A stretch of 64,000 nt of DNA from Anaeromyces robustus (lineage: Eukaryota > Neocallimastigomycota > Neocallimastigomycetes > Neocallimastigales > Neocallimastigaceae), in assembly GCA_002104895.1 (NCBI GenBank), contig MCFG01000055.1, positions 164,372 through 228,371 on the forward strand, read 5' to 3'. Below are positions 12,034 to 25,008 of this stretch, piece by piece. The notes below the pieces were generated by a model, which was given only the letters and a program-made list of their open reading frames with translations, ran no database searches and was not told the origin of the DNA. The position numbers and the translations under genes are program-made. Numbering within the stretch: position 1 is the first letter of the stretch; each line of letters opens with the position of its first letter.

Positions 12034-15000
12034 AAATAAAAAAAAAGACTTAAAAAATAGAACAATAATAATTAAAAAAAAATTATATAAAAATATAAAA
12101 AAAATAATAAAAAATAAAAAAATAAAAGAATAAAAAAAAAATTTTTTTTATTTTATATTTATATATTTTAAATCTATATCTATAGATCTATAACAATATA
12201 TCTATATAGATTTTTTATATATCTATAAAGTCTTTTAAAAATTAAAAAAATTCTTTTCTTTTTTTTTTTTTCAGATAGATAGACATAAATAAATAAATAA
12301 ATAAATAAATAAAGATAATTATTATACACAACTTCAAAGAAATATAATATAAAGGGTAAAAAAAAAAATAATAATAAAAATGTAAAAAAAAAAAAAAAAA
12401 AAAAAAATTATATTAATATTTATAATATTTATAATATTTATAATATTTAAAAATATTTATAGAAGTTATATATTAAATATATATATAAATATATATGTAT
12501 ATATATATTTCAAAAATAAAATAGAATTACAATTATTCAAATTAGAAAATGTATTTTTATTTTATTTTACTTGATTTATTTCAATGTTTTTTTTAGTTTA
12601 TTTTATTTTATTTTTTTATTGATATTATAAAAACTAAAATAAAATAAAATAAAATGAAATAAAATAAAAGTGATATATATATATATATATAAATAAAAAA
12701 TATTAATAAAATGTAATAAGAATTAATAAAAAATAAAAATAAAAAAAAATATAAATAAAAATATAAATAAAAAGGAAAAAAACGATATTTATGATATGCT
12801 ATGTCATGCTATGTTATGTTAACAATATATATAAAAAAAGTAAAAAAGAAATAATAGTATTATAAATATATATATTTGAAATATATATAAAAAAATTTAG
12901 TATAAAAAAAAAAAAAAAACATCAAATATGATAATACCTATTGTTGCTGACCAAAAAGTATTAATTCCTATTCCAGATAAAAAAAATATATATATATATA
13001 TTTCTGTATATATATTTAACCTACCAAAAAAGCCAAAAAAAAAAAAAAAAAAAAAAAAACAATACCAATAATAGAAATTATTCATGTTTTTTTTTTAATA
13101 TAAATATTATGCTTTTTTTAAAAAAGTGTTCTCTAATATTACTTACTATATTTATATTATTTTACTATATTTAGATATCGATATGTACTATCAACATCTA
13201 ATATAAATTAAAAAAAAATATTATATATAAGTAAATAGTTTAAATGAAATCCTAACAAATATGAGTTAATAATATAAACGGAGACATAGATAACAATATA
13301 AAAAAAATTGTTTCTAATATTGGTAAAATGTATTAAGTTTATCTACCTATTATAGTAAAGTAAAAAATGGTAATACATAATAAAAAATACATAATAAAAA
13401 ATAAATATATATTATAATTTATATATAAATTTTTTTTTATAACTATAGTAAAAAAAAATCAGTGTAAAAGAACAACAATTATATATATAATATAATTTTT
13501 AATTATGATATATTATACAATATATAATATTTAATATTTATAAAAAAAATTATTTATATATATTTATTTTATATAAATTATCATATATTTTTAATCATAT
13601 TATATATATAATAAATTCTTTCTTTAATTATTGATCTTTTAGTTAATTATATATATATATATATATTTTATATTTTATTATCCAATAATTTTAAATATTT
13701 GAAATAAATATTTAATAAAAAAGTGTGAATAATAAGTATCAACTTCTTTAAATTTATCAATATAAGATTTTATTTTATTTTTTTTTTTTATTTAATTTTT
13801 TTATTTAATTTTTTAAGATTTCTTTAAGTAGTTAATAAGGAAAATTTTCATTGTTTTTACAACCAGGAAACAGTCATGATTAACAAAGTCATGAATAATT
13901 TTTTTTTTGTCAATATCAATATTAATTCTTCTAAAGCCAAACAATGTACTAGCAGTTTAGATGGTATAAAAAAAAATTTTTTTTTTTTCATATATAAAAG
14001 TTAATAATTAGTTGCCTAACTTTAAAAATTAAAATTTATATATATATTAAGAAAAAAAAAAATTATTATTAAAAAATTTAATACATTCATTGTACGACCC
14101 TACAAGAAATATATAAAATTATATACAAATAAAAAATTTTTTATTTTTATTTTAATTTTTATCTTTATGCAATTTTATAAAGTTTTTTTTTTTTTTTATT
14201 ATTAGTATTAATAATCATAAATTAAATGTTACCATATTTGATAATTATGCATCTATTCTTTTCTTTTTTTAAAAAAAATTTTTTTTCTTAAAAAAAAAAA
14301 AGTTTGGTTGGATTGTAAATAATAAATAATCAATAATAAATAATAAATAATAACAAATTAATAATTAATAATATATAAATTAAAAAGAAACAAAAAAAAA
14401 GAAAAAAATTTTTTTTTCTTTTTTTTGATTTCCTTTTTCATTTATTTAACTATTTCTTTTTTTGATTTTCTTTTTCATTTATTTTTGTTAAAAGTTGATT
14501 AAATTTAGTTTTAAAAATTATTTATGTTAACTATATTAATACATTTTATGTTTTAAAAAAAAAGTTTTTTTTTTATAAACATTTTAAATTTTTTAATTAT
14601 AATAAATTACAATGCTTTTATAAATATGGTATAAGATAATATAATATGGGCATATAACATAAAATTTAATTACATTAAATTACATTTTTAATACATTTAA
14701 CAAATCTATTTCACCTATTCTAACAAATTTTTTATGCATAATTTTTCATTTAAATATTTTTTTTTTTTTTTAAAAAATTTATTAATTAGGTATTATTATT
14801 TTAATTATTAATTTGATATTATTATTTTAATTATTAATTAGATATAATTATTTTTTCATTATTATTTTAATTAAAAAAAAAAAGATTCTATTTAAAAAAA
14901 TAATATTATTTATTTATTTCTTTCTTTTTCTTTTTTAATTATTATTAATTCTAATAACTATGTGTCGATTATTTAACAAAGTTATGAATATTTTCAATTT

Positions 15001-18000
15001 GTATTATATCTTATATAATAAGAATCTAATTTTTTCTTTTTTTTTTTTTTTTTGTAATGTTTTTGTTAAGAATTGAATTGAACTTTATTTTTTTTTATTT
15101 TATTTTTTTTTTAATTTTAGTATAAATAGAATTGTTCTGCCAGTCATTTTATTTTTATTTTTATTTTCATTTTTTAATTTTTAATTATTAATTATTATTA
15201 ATATTTTATATTAAATTGGTTGGTTATAAAAATATTTTATATTTTTTATAATCCTTATCAAATTTCTATGGTAAAAAAAAAAGAGTAAGAGATGTTTTAA
15301 ATAGTTTACCAATAGAGGTACTGGATAACCTCTACAATTACTGTTCTTGTTAACCATAATTTTATTCTTGTTCTTGTTCGTTTAAAAAAAATTATGTATT
15401 ATAAATCCAGATACTGGAGGGGGCGTTAGTTAGGCTAAGTAGTGAAAGTGGTTTTTTAATTCTGAAAATTATTCCGTGTATGAAATTAGAAAAAAAAAAA
15501 AGAAAAAAAAAATTTTTATTTATTTATTTAAAGATAATGTTATGTCAGGGATAAAATTATTATTATTATTATTATGTTTTATAGAAGATTTAACTAAGGA
15601 AATATATATTAAATAATGATGATTATTCAAAAATGATTTATTATTATTATTATTATTATTTTTATTTGGAATAATATTTGATTTTTACTGAATAAAAAAA
15701 TTCAAAGTGATATAGATTTAAGATTAAGATTTTTGTATTAGAAATAAGGTATAAATAGGTACACATATTTATTTTTTTTTTTTTTTTTTTTTTTGAATGA
15801 TATGAAAGGATTTTATTTAAATATCTATATATTTATATATAATTTATATATTTAGGTATATATAATATATTGTTGGAAGATGAAAGGAATAATCAAAGAG
15901 AATTTTGAAATTTTATATTAAATATTTTTTAAATATAATAAAGAATAAAAAGTGAATAAATTTTTTTAAATCTGTTTATTAATTTTTCAGATAATGAAGT
16001 CAATATTAATGATAAAAAAAAATTATCTCAAGTTAATGTTTTATTTTCATTATTTTCTTTTCTTCTATTTTATTTTAAAATTTTTATATTTTCATCTTCA
16101 GTTACATATAATATTTTACTTATATATATTTATTTATTTTCATTTTCATTTTTAATTACAATAACAAAAAAAACAGAATCATTTTTTCTTTAAAAAAAAA
16201 AAAAAAACTATATATTTTTTATTTTTAACCTTTTTTAATTATAATAAAATATTGGTAACTAACCCTTAATTCTACCCCTGTTACTCTCCAAAATTAAATG
16301 AAATATAAGTTTTTTTAATAATATAATATTTCATTTCCTATTTTTCTTTTCTTTTTTTTTTTTTTAACATATAATAACTAATTAATAATTAAATTATTGA
16401 TGGATGTTTGTATTATTAAATCTTTAAGTAATCATCGAGTTATTTATAAAATTCTATATATATATAGAATTGATATGTTAAAATTATTCATGCTTGTCGC
16501 ATAGAGATATCTTCAGGTTTGAGGATCTAAATTTTTTATTTCATAAAGATTTACTCACACCTTTGAATAACTATTGTTATATTTTACCTCATTTATTCTG
16601 TGTATTTCTAGCATTCAACTATTAAGTACAAAAGTGTTTATTTAAATTGTTAAAGTAAATAAATAAATAAGGCAGTGAAAATTTTGTACAATAATATTAC
16701 TAATAATAAAATATATATATAAGAATAGAGAGAGAGAGATAAAATATAAAATATATTAATTGATAATCTAATTGATCAGATATTATAATATTAAAGTAAA
16801 ATTCATTTCTTATTAAAAAAATAAATTATACATATATAATATATACATAATATAAAATATTAATAAAAATTATTTAAATATTAAGATTAATTATTAATCT
16901 TTAAAATAAGAACAATATTTAAAGATAATCTTTAATAAATTGAAAAGAAACAAAAAAGATAATGACAATAATAATATTAAATTTTTATTCATATAATACT
17001 CTTTAATTACTTGTAACTAGTTGTTGAACTTATAATAATAAATATAGTTTTTATGTAAATCTTTACTTTTATTTTATTTTTTTTTATTTTAATAATATTT
17101 TGTCTCATTATTAACCTTTAATTATACTTTTTCCATTTTATTAAATATATTATTTATTATAATAAATATATAATAAATATATAATAATATATAATATATA
17201 ATAAAATATATAATAATAAATATATAATAAAATATATAATAAATATATAATATATATTATTATATTAAATGATATTTTATTTTATTAAATTAATTAGTTT
17301 CATTAAAAAAATTAAAAAAAAAAATGAATACAAAAAAAATTTTTTTTTTTCCATCGTATTTATTTATAAATAATATTTATTTATAATAATTTATTATAGA
17401 AAGAGTAAAAAAATTCGTTTCGGCAAATTTAAGAAAATATATTTTAAAAACGGGAGGGGAAAAAAAGGTATGAATTATAGTAATAAAAAAAAAGTACAAT
17501 AAGATCAAATATATCAATATCATTTTTATATGTATAAATATTTTATTTTATCTATATATATATTTTTTATTATTATTATTAATTCTTTTTTATATTTATT
17601 TTTTAAAACAATAATTATATAAATATATAAATATGAAATTATATTTAAACAAAAGTCAATTATTCTTAAAATAATAATAATAATAATAATTATTTTGTAT
17701 TTGTATTTATATCATATAAAAATATTAAAAAAATATATGGATAATTAAATTTATTATTAATTATGTTTAATATAATCATCAAATATTACAATAAATACTA
17801 CTAATAATAGTAAAAATACTAATAATAGTAATAATAGTAATAATAGTAATAATACTATTTTAATTTATATATTACATTATTATACTACTTATAAATACGA
17901 TGTTTTATGTTTTATACCTACACACAAAATTTTACTTTTTTTTTTTTTTAATAAAGTGTAACTTTTAATATTTATTTAATTTAAAAGAATTAAAAATCTA

Positions 18001-21000
18001 TTTAGATTAAAAAGGAATAAATAAATAAATAAATGAATATATTTAAATGAATTACTAAAAATAAATAAATATATAAAGTAAATAAATAAAAAATTATATA
18101 AATGTATATAAATAAAAAAAAAGGGATAAAACAATCCTATTATGGGTCAAAAGAAAAATCATTTATATAAATATAAATATAAATATATATAAATGTGTAT
18201 TCATTCATAAATTATGTATTTTATTATTCTATTTTATTTTATTTTATTTTATACCCTAGATATTAGATTATAATAAAGAAAATTGTATATATAACTTTTA
18301 TATATAATTTGGGATACATTAAAACTTTTGTTTTTTTTTCTTTATACCTATATTTTTTTTAAGATGAAGTAGGTTTAATACCTATTTAAATAATTCAAAA
18401 GGGAATTCTATACTTATACTTATCGTTTATAAGATTATATTCTTTGTAATTTTTATAAAGATTTAAAAATTAAAATAATTTTAAATGTTACATTTCATTC
18501 TATAGATATAAAAATATATCTAAATTAAAAAAATAAAAAGTAATCAGACTCTCTAGACACAAAAAATATATTCTCTCTTTTTTTTTTTATTTTCTTTTTA
18601 TTATTTATATAAATCATCTTTTTATTATTATTATTATTATTAATGAATTATTTAATTTATTTTTTATATTTTATTTTATTTTTAATAAATATAAATTTAA
18701 ATATTTCATATCAAATAATTCAATTAAATAATTAAATAATTATTAATTTTTTTATAATTATTATTTAATTATTTAATTATTTAATTATTTATAATTAAAA
18801 TAGAAATAAATAATTAAATTAATTATTAAAATAAATAAGAGTTTATACATTTATATTTTAAAATCTATTTTAATATAAGCCAATATGACTCCTATTTATA
18901 TATTTCATTTTAATTTTAATTTTAATTTTATCGTTTTACGTTTTATTGAAAAAGTCAGTCATCACAAAACACTTTTAATAATGGCAATTAATAATTAATA
19001 TATTTTAATCGACACAATTTAACTATAACTATCTTGAGTATTTTTTAATAATAATAAGAATACACATTATTAATAATAATTTATTAAAAATAAATTATTT
19101 TTTTTTTCCTTATTCATTTTTACGTATTAAAAAAGAAATAAAATAAAATAAAATAACGTAAAAAGAAAAAAAAAAAAAAGAAAACTTAATATATAAAAAA
19201 TACAATACAATACATTACTATACATTTTTATTTTATTTTATTTTATAGATTTTACATTATATAATAAAATAATAAATATTGATAAATATCAATATCATTA
19301 CTATGATATAAATATATTTAAAATATTTACGATAGTGGTTTTTAAATTTATTTATTTAATAACATATTTATTCATATTTTAACCAAATTCAACAAATAAT
19401 GAAAAAGAAAAAAAAAGTGGGTTTAAAAAATTATATTATTATCTATGAAAATTATAATTATAATTATATTTTAAATATATATCTATTTGTATATCTATTT
19501 GTATATTATATTATTATTGTAACGATTTTAAGATGTTTTCTGTAAATGAGATAATATTATGTAATTAATTTGTATTGGTTCGTAAAAAAATGTATAAATT
19601 GTAACAAAATATTTAAAATATTTTAAAATGATAAATAGAAAATAAAATAAAATAATTAAATAATTAAATAATTAAAAAGAATATTCATAGACACCCTACC
19701 AAATTAATGAATAATATAAATAATAATAATAATAATAACAAATTTTGTATAATATTATACAACTTAACTTGACTTTAACTATATATACAATTACGTATAT
19801 AATTAAAAAAAAAAAAAAAGAAAAAAATAAAATAAATAATGAAATAAAATTTTTTTATAAATGTACCTGTATATGAATATAAATTTGATAATGGCTATGA
19901 TCAAAAATAAAATAAAATAAAATATATTAAGTAAAATGAATAAATAAATAAATATAAAATAAATAAATATTAATTTATTCTATAATAAATTAATGAATAA
20001 ATAAATATTAAATTAAATAAATAAAGTTAATAATTTTTCATTTATTTAATTTATAATACAACAAATAATATTTAAAAGAAAAAGGATACAAAGAACTTCA
20101 TTATTCTTGTAACAAATTATTTTTTATAATATTTAAAGTTTAGATTCATTAATTAAAATCAAATAAAATTAATAAAAAATTAAATTTTTATTAGGAAATT
20201 TGAAAAAGAAAATAAAAAAAAAAAAAAAAAAATTAAAGTTTTAAGTAATTAAGAAAAGAAAGAAAAAAAAAAAAAAAAAAAAAAGAAAAGAATAAATTGA
20301 ATTGAATTGAATACTATTTTATTAAATATCATTTTATATTTATAATATATTTTTAATATATTTAATGTATATTATTTATATATATGATATATTAATGATA
20401 TATTATTATATAATGTAATATATTATCTTTTATATTAGCTTTTATATTAGCTTTTATATTATCTTTTTGAACTTGAATTAAATTTTTTTTTATTTATTTT
20501 TATAAACTTTTGATGAATTTATACTTTTTAAATTACAGATAATAATAAGTATAAATATATATAATAAATATATATTTTAATATAAAATAATATTAAAAAA
20601 AAAAAAAAAAAACCACAGTATTTACAATTCTAATTAATACTTAACATTAAAATAAATTTAAAAATAAAGATTATGATTATAAAAAAAAAAAAGTTATTAT
20701 TACAATTATTTACAATTATAGTATAAAGGTTATGCTAAGAAATATGTAATAAATTATTAAATAATTAAAAAAAAATTTTTTTTTCTTTATTTCCACAAAA
20801 AGAAAAAGAATTACAATTTTTTTTTAAAAAAAATCGTTTTAAGATTTATTTGAAAAAACAAAATAGTATAAAAAATGGTAAAAAAAAAATAAAAATAAAT
20901 AAAAATAAAAAAATAAAAAATAAAAAAAAAATAAAAGAAAATGTAACATAATATATAAAACAATATACTATAATATACAATATACATATATTATAATATA

Positions 21001-21719
21001 ATTAAATATATATAATATGTAATATATATGATATGTATAAAGCAATATATGGGTTTATATATATTGATGTATATAGATTTATATCATAATTTGACATGCC
21101 GAACAAATTAATTTATTAATAAAATTTTAAAAATTATTTTATTTTAATTAAAGTTTGAAGTAAATAATTTACTTACTCATAATTAAATAAAAATAAATAG
21201 AAAAAATTAAATAAAAATAAAATTAAATAAAATAAAATAATTAAAAAATAAAATAAAATAAGATGTAAAAAATAAAAAAAAAATAAAAATTAGAAAGTAA
21301 AAAAAAAAAAAAAAAATAAAAAATTGGAACAGAATTAAACATATAAAAAAAAATAAAAAAAATTAAAAATGGAATTTAATAATATAAATAAATAATTAAT
21401 TAATAAAACAAGAACAAAAATAGTAATTAATCATTATTAATAATTAAATTAATAATTCTTTTTTTTCTAAATTTTACAGTTTTTTTAATCAAAATTAATT
21501 AATGACTAATCTTTAAAGAAAAAAAAAAAATAAAAACATAAATTATATAATAATTTATTATTATTACAGAACATTTATAAAATAATTCATAATATTCATA
21601 TTCAAATTAATATTAATATTAATATTTATTGATTTTTTGATTTTATGATTTAGGCAAAAAAAAAAAAATATTTAAACAAGAAAAAATACTTTTATTTTTT
21701 TTTTTTTTTTTGATTATTA

Positions 21720-21755
<36 letters not shown>

Positions 21756-21833
21756 AAAAAAAAAGAAAAAGATAATATAAAAAAAATTATTTATAAAAAT
21801 TATAAATGATTTTTCTATAATAATCATTAATTT
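12034..21833. other. Gene-free A/T-rich spacer between 7-helix genes 2 and 3
   Basis: Dominated by poly(A)/poly(T), TATA arrays and AATA/TTTA repeats. Several less biased patches (about 12930-13030, 13240-13370, 13850-13960, 15300-15480, 16430-16680) contain no long open frame, splice-supported exon or RNA fold that I can recognise. They are probably decayed repeats. The patch at about 15410-15450 contains a purine run GGAGGGGGCGTTAG reminiscent of a polypurine tract next to an LTR start, but no second LTR or PBS is visible. An AG microsatellite lies at about 16727-16738. Confidence 0.45.
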
Positions 21834-21873
21834 AATCTATATTTTTGCTTTTATTAAAACAAATCTATAGATT
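21834..21873. promoter_or_regulatory. Second conserved upstream motif, 7-helix gene 3
   Basis: AATCTATATTTT, TGCTTTTATTAAAACAAA, then TAGATT. It aligns word for word with the motifs at 10092 and 35436 and lies about 150 bp upstream of the shared palindrome. Confidence 0.5.
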
Positions 21874-21985
21874 TTTTTTTTTCTTTCTGTATAATATTTT
21901 TATAAAATTGTATATTTTTATTATTTATTTATAAAAATAAAAAATACTATTTAATATTTAATAAGAATAAATAAATAGAGATAAT

Positions 21986-22010
21986 TTATAATATTTTTAT
22001 TAAAATATTG
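21986..22010. promoter_or_regulatory. Conserved upstream palindrome of 7-helix gene 3
   Basis: TTATAATATTTT, TATT, AAAATATTG. The inner 8-bp arms are intact and the right outer arm has diverged. It is centred about 544 bp upstream of the ATG at 22544. Confidence 0.5.
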
Positions 22011-22543
22011 AAAAAAAATAATTATTAAATAATTAGATAATAAATATATAGATTATATAAAAGATATATAAGAATTTATTAAAATAATAATCATAATAAT
22101 AATAATCATAATAATATAAAAAAAAAAAACTTAAGGGTAAAAAAAAATAATAAAATAATAAAAGAAAGTGAAAAATAAAAAAACTAATTAATCAATTGTT
22201 AATAATAATTTAACAATTTTTTTTGTAAATAAATAGTTATTAGAATAAAAATAATAAAATATAAAGAGTTATTATAATAAAAAATTAAATAAAATAGTTA
22301 TTATAATAATAAAAAAATTTAAAGAATTATTATAATAAAATAATAAAATAAATAGTTATTATACTAGTATAATAATAATAAAAAAAACTAAAATAAATAA
22401 TAATAATAATATATAGATATATTGTTAATTATTATTCATTTATAATATAAATAATAATACAAAAAACAAAAAACATAAAAAACAAAAAACAAAAGAAAAA
22501 AGAAACAAAAAACAAAAGAAAAACAAAAGATCAAAAAAGAAAA

Positions 22544-23512
22544 ATGGATAAAAATATTGAAAATATTTTTTCAGATGATAAAAGTTCCCTTTATCGTTTT
22601 AACGAAAGTAGTAGTACCTGTTATAATAAAGATATTAATAATATGATTACAGGGTTTTCAGGACAATTTCAAGATTCCGATTGTTATATTTTCATTATAC
22701 AATTTATAGTAGTTGCTTTAATGTATATAAATGTTGGAAGAGGTAAATATTGGTTAATATTATTTATTTCCTCTTTAGCTGGATTATGTGGATCGGTTAT
22801 TGAAAATGGTACTATTGCTGTTATTTGTCAAAATAAATATAAAAATAGTCAAGGAGCTTTTCATACTATTCCTTCCTTTTTAATTAATGAAATATTTTGG
22901 TCCACGAATCAATATTCTATACCTATATTAAATTTAATAAAAATGCAAGCTTTTTCCAAAGAAAGATTATCCAAATGGATGAAATATATTATTACTTTAT
23001 TATTTATTCCATTTATTAGTTTTAGATTTTTAATTGGGTATAATCGTATGATGAAAGGTTATTTATTAGATACTTATCTTCGTGCTTTACATGGTGGGGC
23101 TTTTGGAATTATGGCCATTGCGGATATTTTATGTACTATTAGTATTCTTTATTTTTTAAGAAAACAACCCAGTGATCATATGATTGTACAAGGAAGTAGT
23201 ATAAAATCTCATGCTAAACGTTCCAGTTATAATACTTTAATTATTGTGGATATTGTATGTATTTTACTTTGTATTTTAGAATTAATTACCGATATTGGTC
23301 CATTTAAAGATGCCTTATCTGGTCAATTAGTAGTCCCTTTCCGTTGTTTAAAAAATTCATTTGCTTTAATTTTAGCTTCAGATGCTCTTATTTTTAAATA
23401 TGAAGTTAATATAGATTCTTATAATAATAGTAATTCTGGTGGTAATGGTGGTACTGGTAGTAATTATTATGGTAATAATGATAGTTATGCCTATGGTCTT
23501 CAAAGAAGTATC

Positions 23513-23546
<34 letters not shown>

Positions 23547-24046
23547 CTATGACTATGACTAATAATAGTAATAGTAGTAATAATTTTAATAGTAATAATT
23601 TTAATTTTACAAATTATAATGAAATGATGCCAACGATGAATATGAGTATGAATATGAATATGAGTATGAGTTCTTCTTTAAGTAGAAATAATTATAATAA
23701 TGAACAACAATTAGCTAGTATTGCACCCTATAATTATCCATCCTTTGATATGGAATTATTTAATAATAAAAATAATAATAATGATAGTAGTAATAATAAA
23801 GGTAGTTTGGATAATGATAAAAAGAAATTAGTAAAAAAGAATAGTAATAGTAGTAATAAATCAAAATATTCCTCCTATAATTCAGAAATGTTTTCTAAAT
23901 CTTCCAATAAAACTACTAAAAGTAAGAATAAGAATAAAAATAAGAATAAAAATATTAATATTAGACATTATTCCAATAGTAAAAAATCATTTAGTATGTT
24001 AGAAAAAGATTATGATATTGATTTTAATCCAACTCATAATTATTAA
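22544..24046 (+). CDS. Seven-helix membrane protein, tandem family member 3 (500 aa, function unknown)
   Basis: Intronless paralogue of the genes at 530, 10783 and 36082. The N-terminus is short (SSLYRFN at 14-20, STCYN at 24-28, DSDCYIF at 44-50). Predicted helices lie at about 47-64, 69-95, 109-131, 148-166, 184-206, 228-249 and 262-286. Family-invariant blocks are present: NVGRGKYWLILF, NLIKMQAFSKERL, RALHGGAFGIMAIADILCT, AKRSSY, ELITDIGP, NSFALILASDALIFKYEV. It has the longest tail (287-500), with Asn, Thr/Met and Met/Ser runs followed by ASIAPYNYPSFDMELF (PYNY 395-398), a Lys/Asn-rich stretch and a terminal DYDIDFNPTHNY. The helical core is highly conserved while the tail varies in length by homopolymer codon expansion, which suggests constraint on the membrane domain plus short tail motifs. 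The start is preceded by a CAAAAAA-rich leader like the other members. Confidence 0.92.
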
Positions 24047-24927
24047 ATAAAAAAAAAAAAAAAGAAAGAAATATTTAAATAATTTTAAAAAAAATTAATA
24101 AATAAAATTTATTAATTCAAAAGAAGAAAGAATGAAAGAAAGAAAGAAAAAAGAATAACCTTTCAAAAAAAATAACCTTTCAAAAAAAAATTCTTTAAAA
24201 AAAAAATTCAAAAAAAAAAAAAAAAAAATAACCTTTAAAAAAAAATAAAAAAATCGAAAGAAAAAAGAAAAAAAAAAAACTTTAAAAAAAAAAAACCCTT
24301 GTAGAAACAGAAAAAATAATAATAATAATAATAATAAATAAAAATAAATAAAAATAAAATATATCAAAAATAAATAAATAAATGAATAAATAAACAAATA
24401 AAAACTTTTTAATATATTCTAAAGAAAATAATAATAATAATAATTTATATATTATATAAATAATATAAATAATATATAAATTATTATAAATTAAAGAGGA
24501 AGAAGGAAAGAAAAAAAACTATTATTTATTTTTATTTTTTTTGTTTAAATATATTATTGTTATATAAAGTTGTTTTTTTTTTATTAAGTATTTAATTTTT
24601 TATTTTTTTTTTTGAACTCTTTACATATAAATATATATATATTATTTAAATAAAAAAATTGAAATTTGGTTTCAAAAAAAATTATTTTTTCTATATTTCT
24701 TTTTCTATCATTGCATTTATATATATAATAATAATATATAATAATAATATAATACAATATAATGTAATATAATAGATAAAACTTATTATTAATGATAATT
24801 ACAAGGGGGGTGTTATTATTCAGTATTTTTCTTTCTTTTTTTTTTAACTATTAACTTTATTAATACCATTCATAAAACTATAATAATAATTCATTTTATA
24901 AAAATTATTTTTTATTTATTATTTATT

Positions 24928-25008
24928 AAAAAAAAATGAGTACAATAAATTCCATAAATATATACCAGTTTAATTTAAAATAAATTTTTATTGTACTCAT
25001 TTTTTTTT
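24928..25008. repeat. 22-bp perfect inverted repeat (hairpin or MITE-like)
   Basis: The left arm 24928-24949 (A9 followed by TGAGTACAATAAA) is the exact reverse complement of 24987-25008. A 37-nt loop lies between. The core TGAGTACAATAAA is not simple sequence, so the pairing is unlikely to be chance. No flanking target duplication is evident. Confidence 0.65.

Noticed and set aside
12897-13085. Minus-strand frame with SGIGINTFWSATIGIIIFD, briefly like a permease segment
   Set aside because: Only about 20 plausible residues flanked by Phe and Ile runs from T tracts, no splice partners and no second conserved block.
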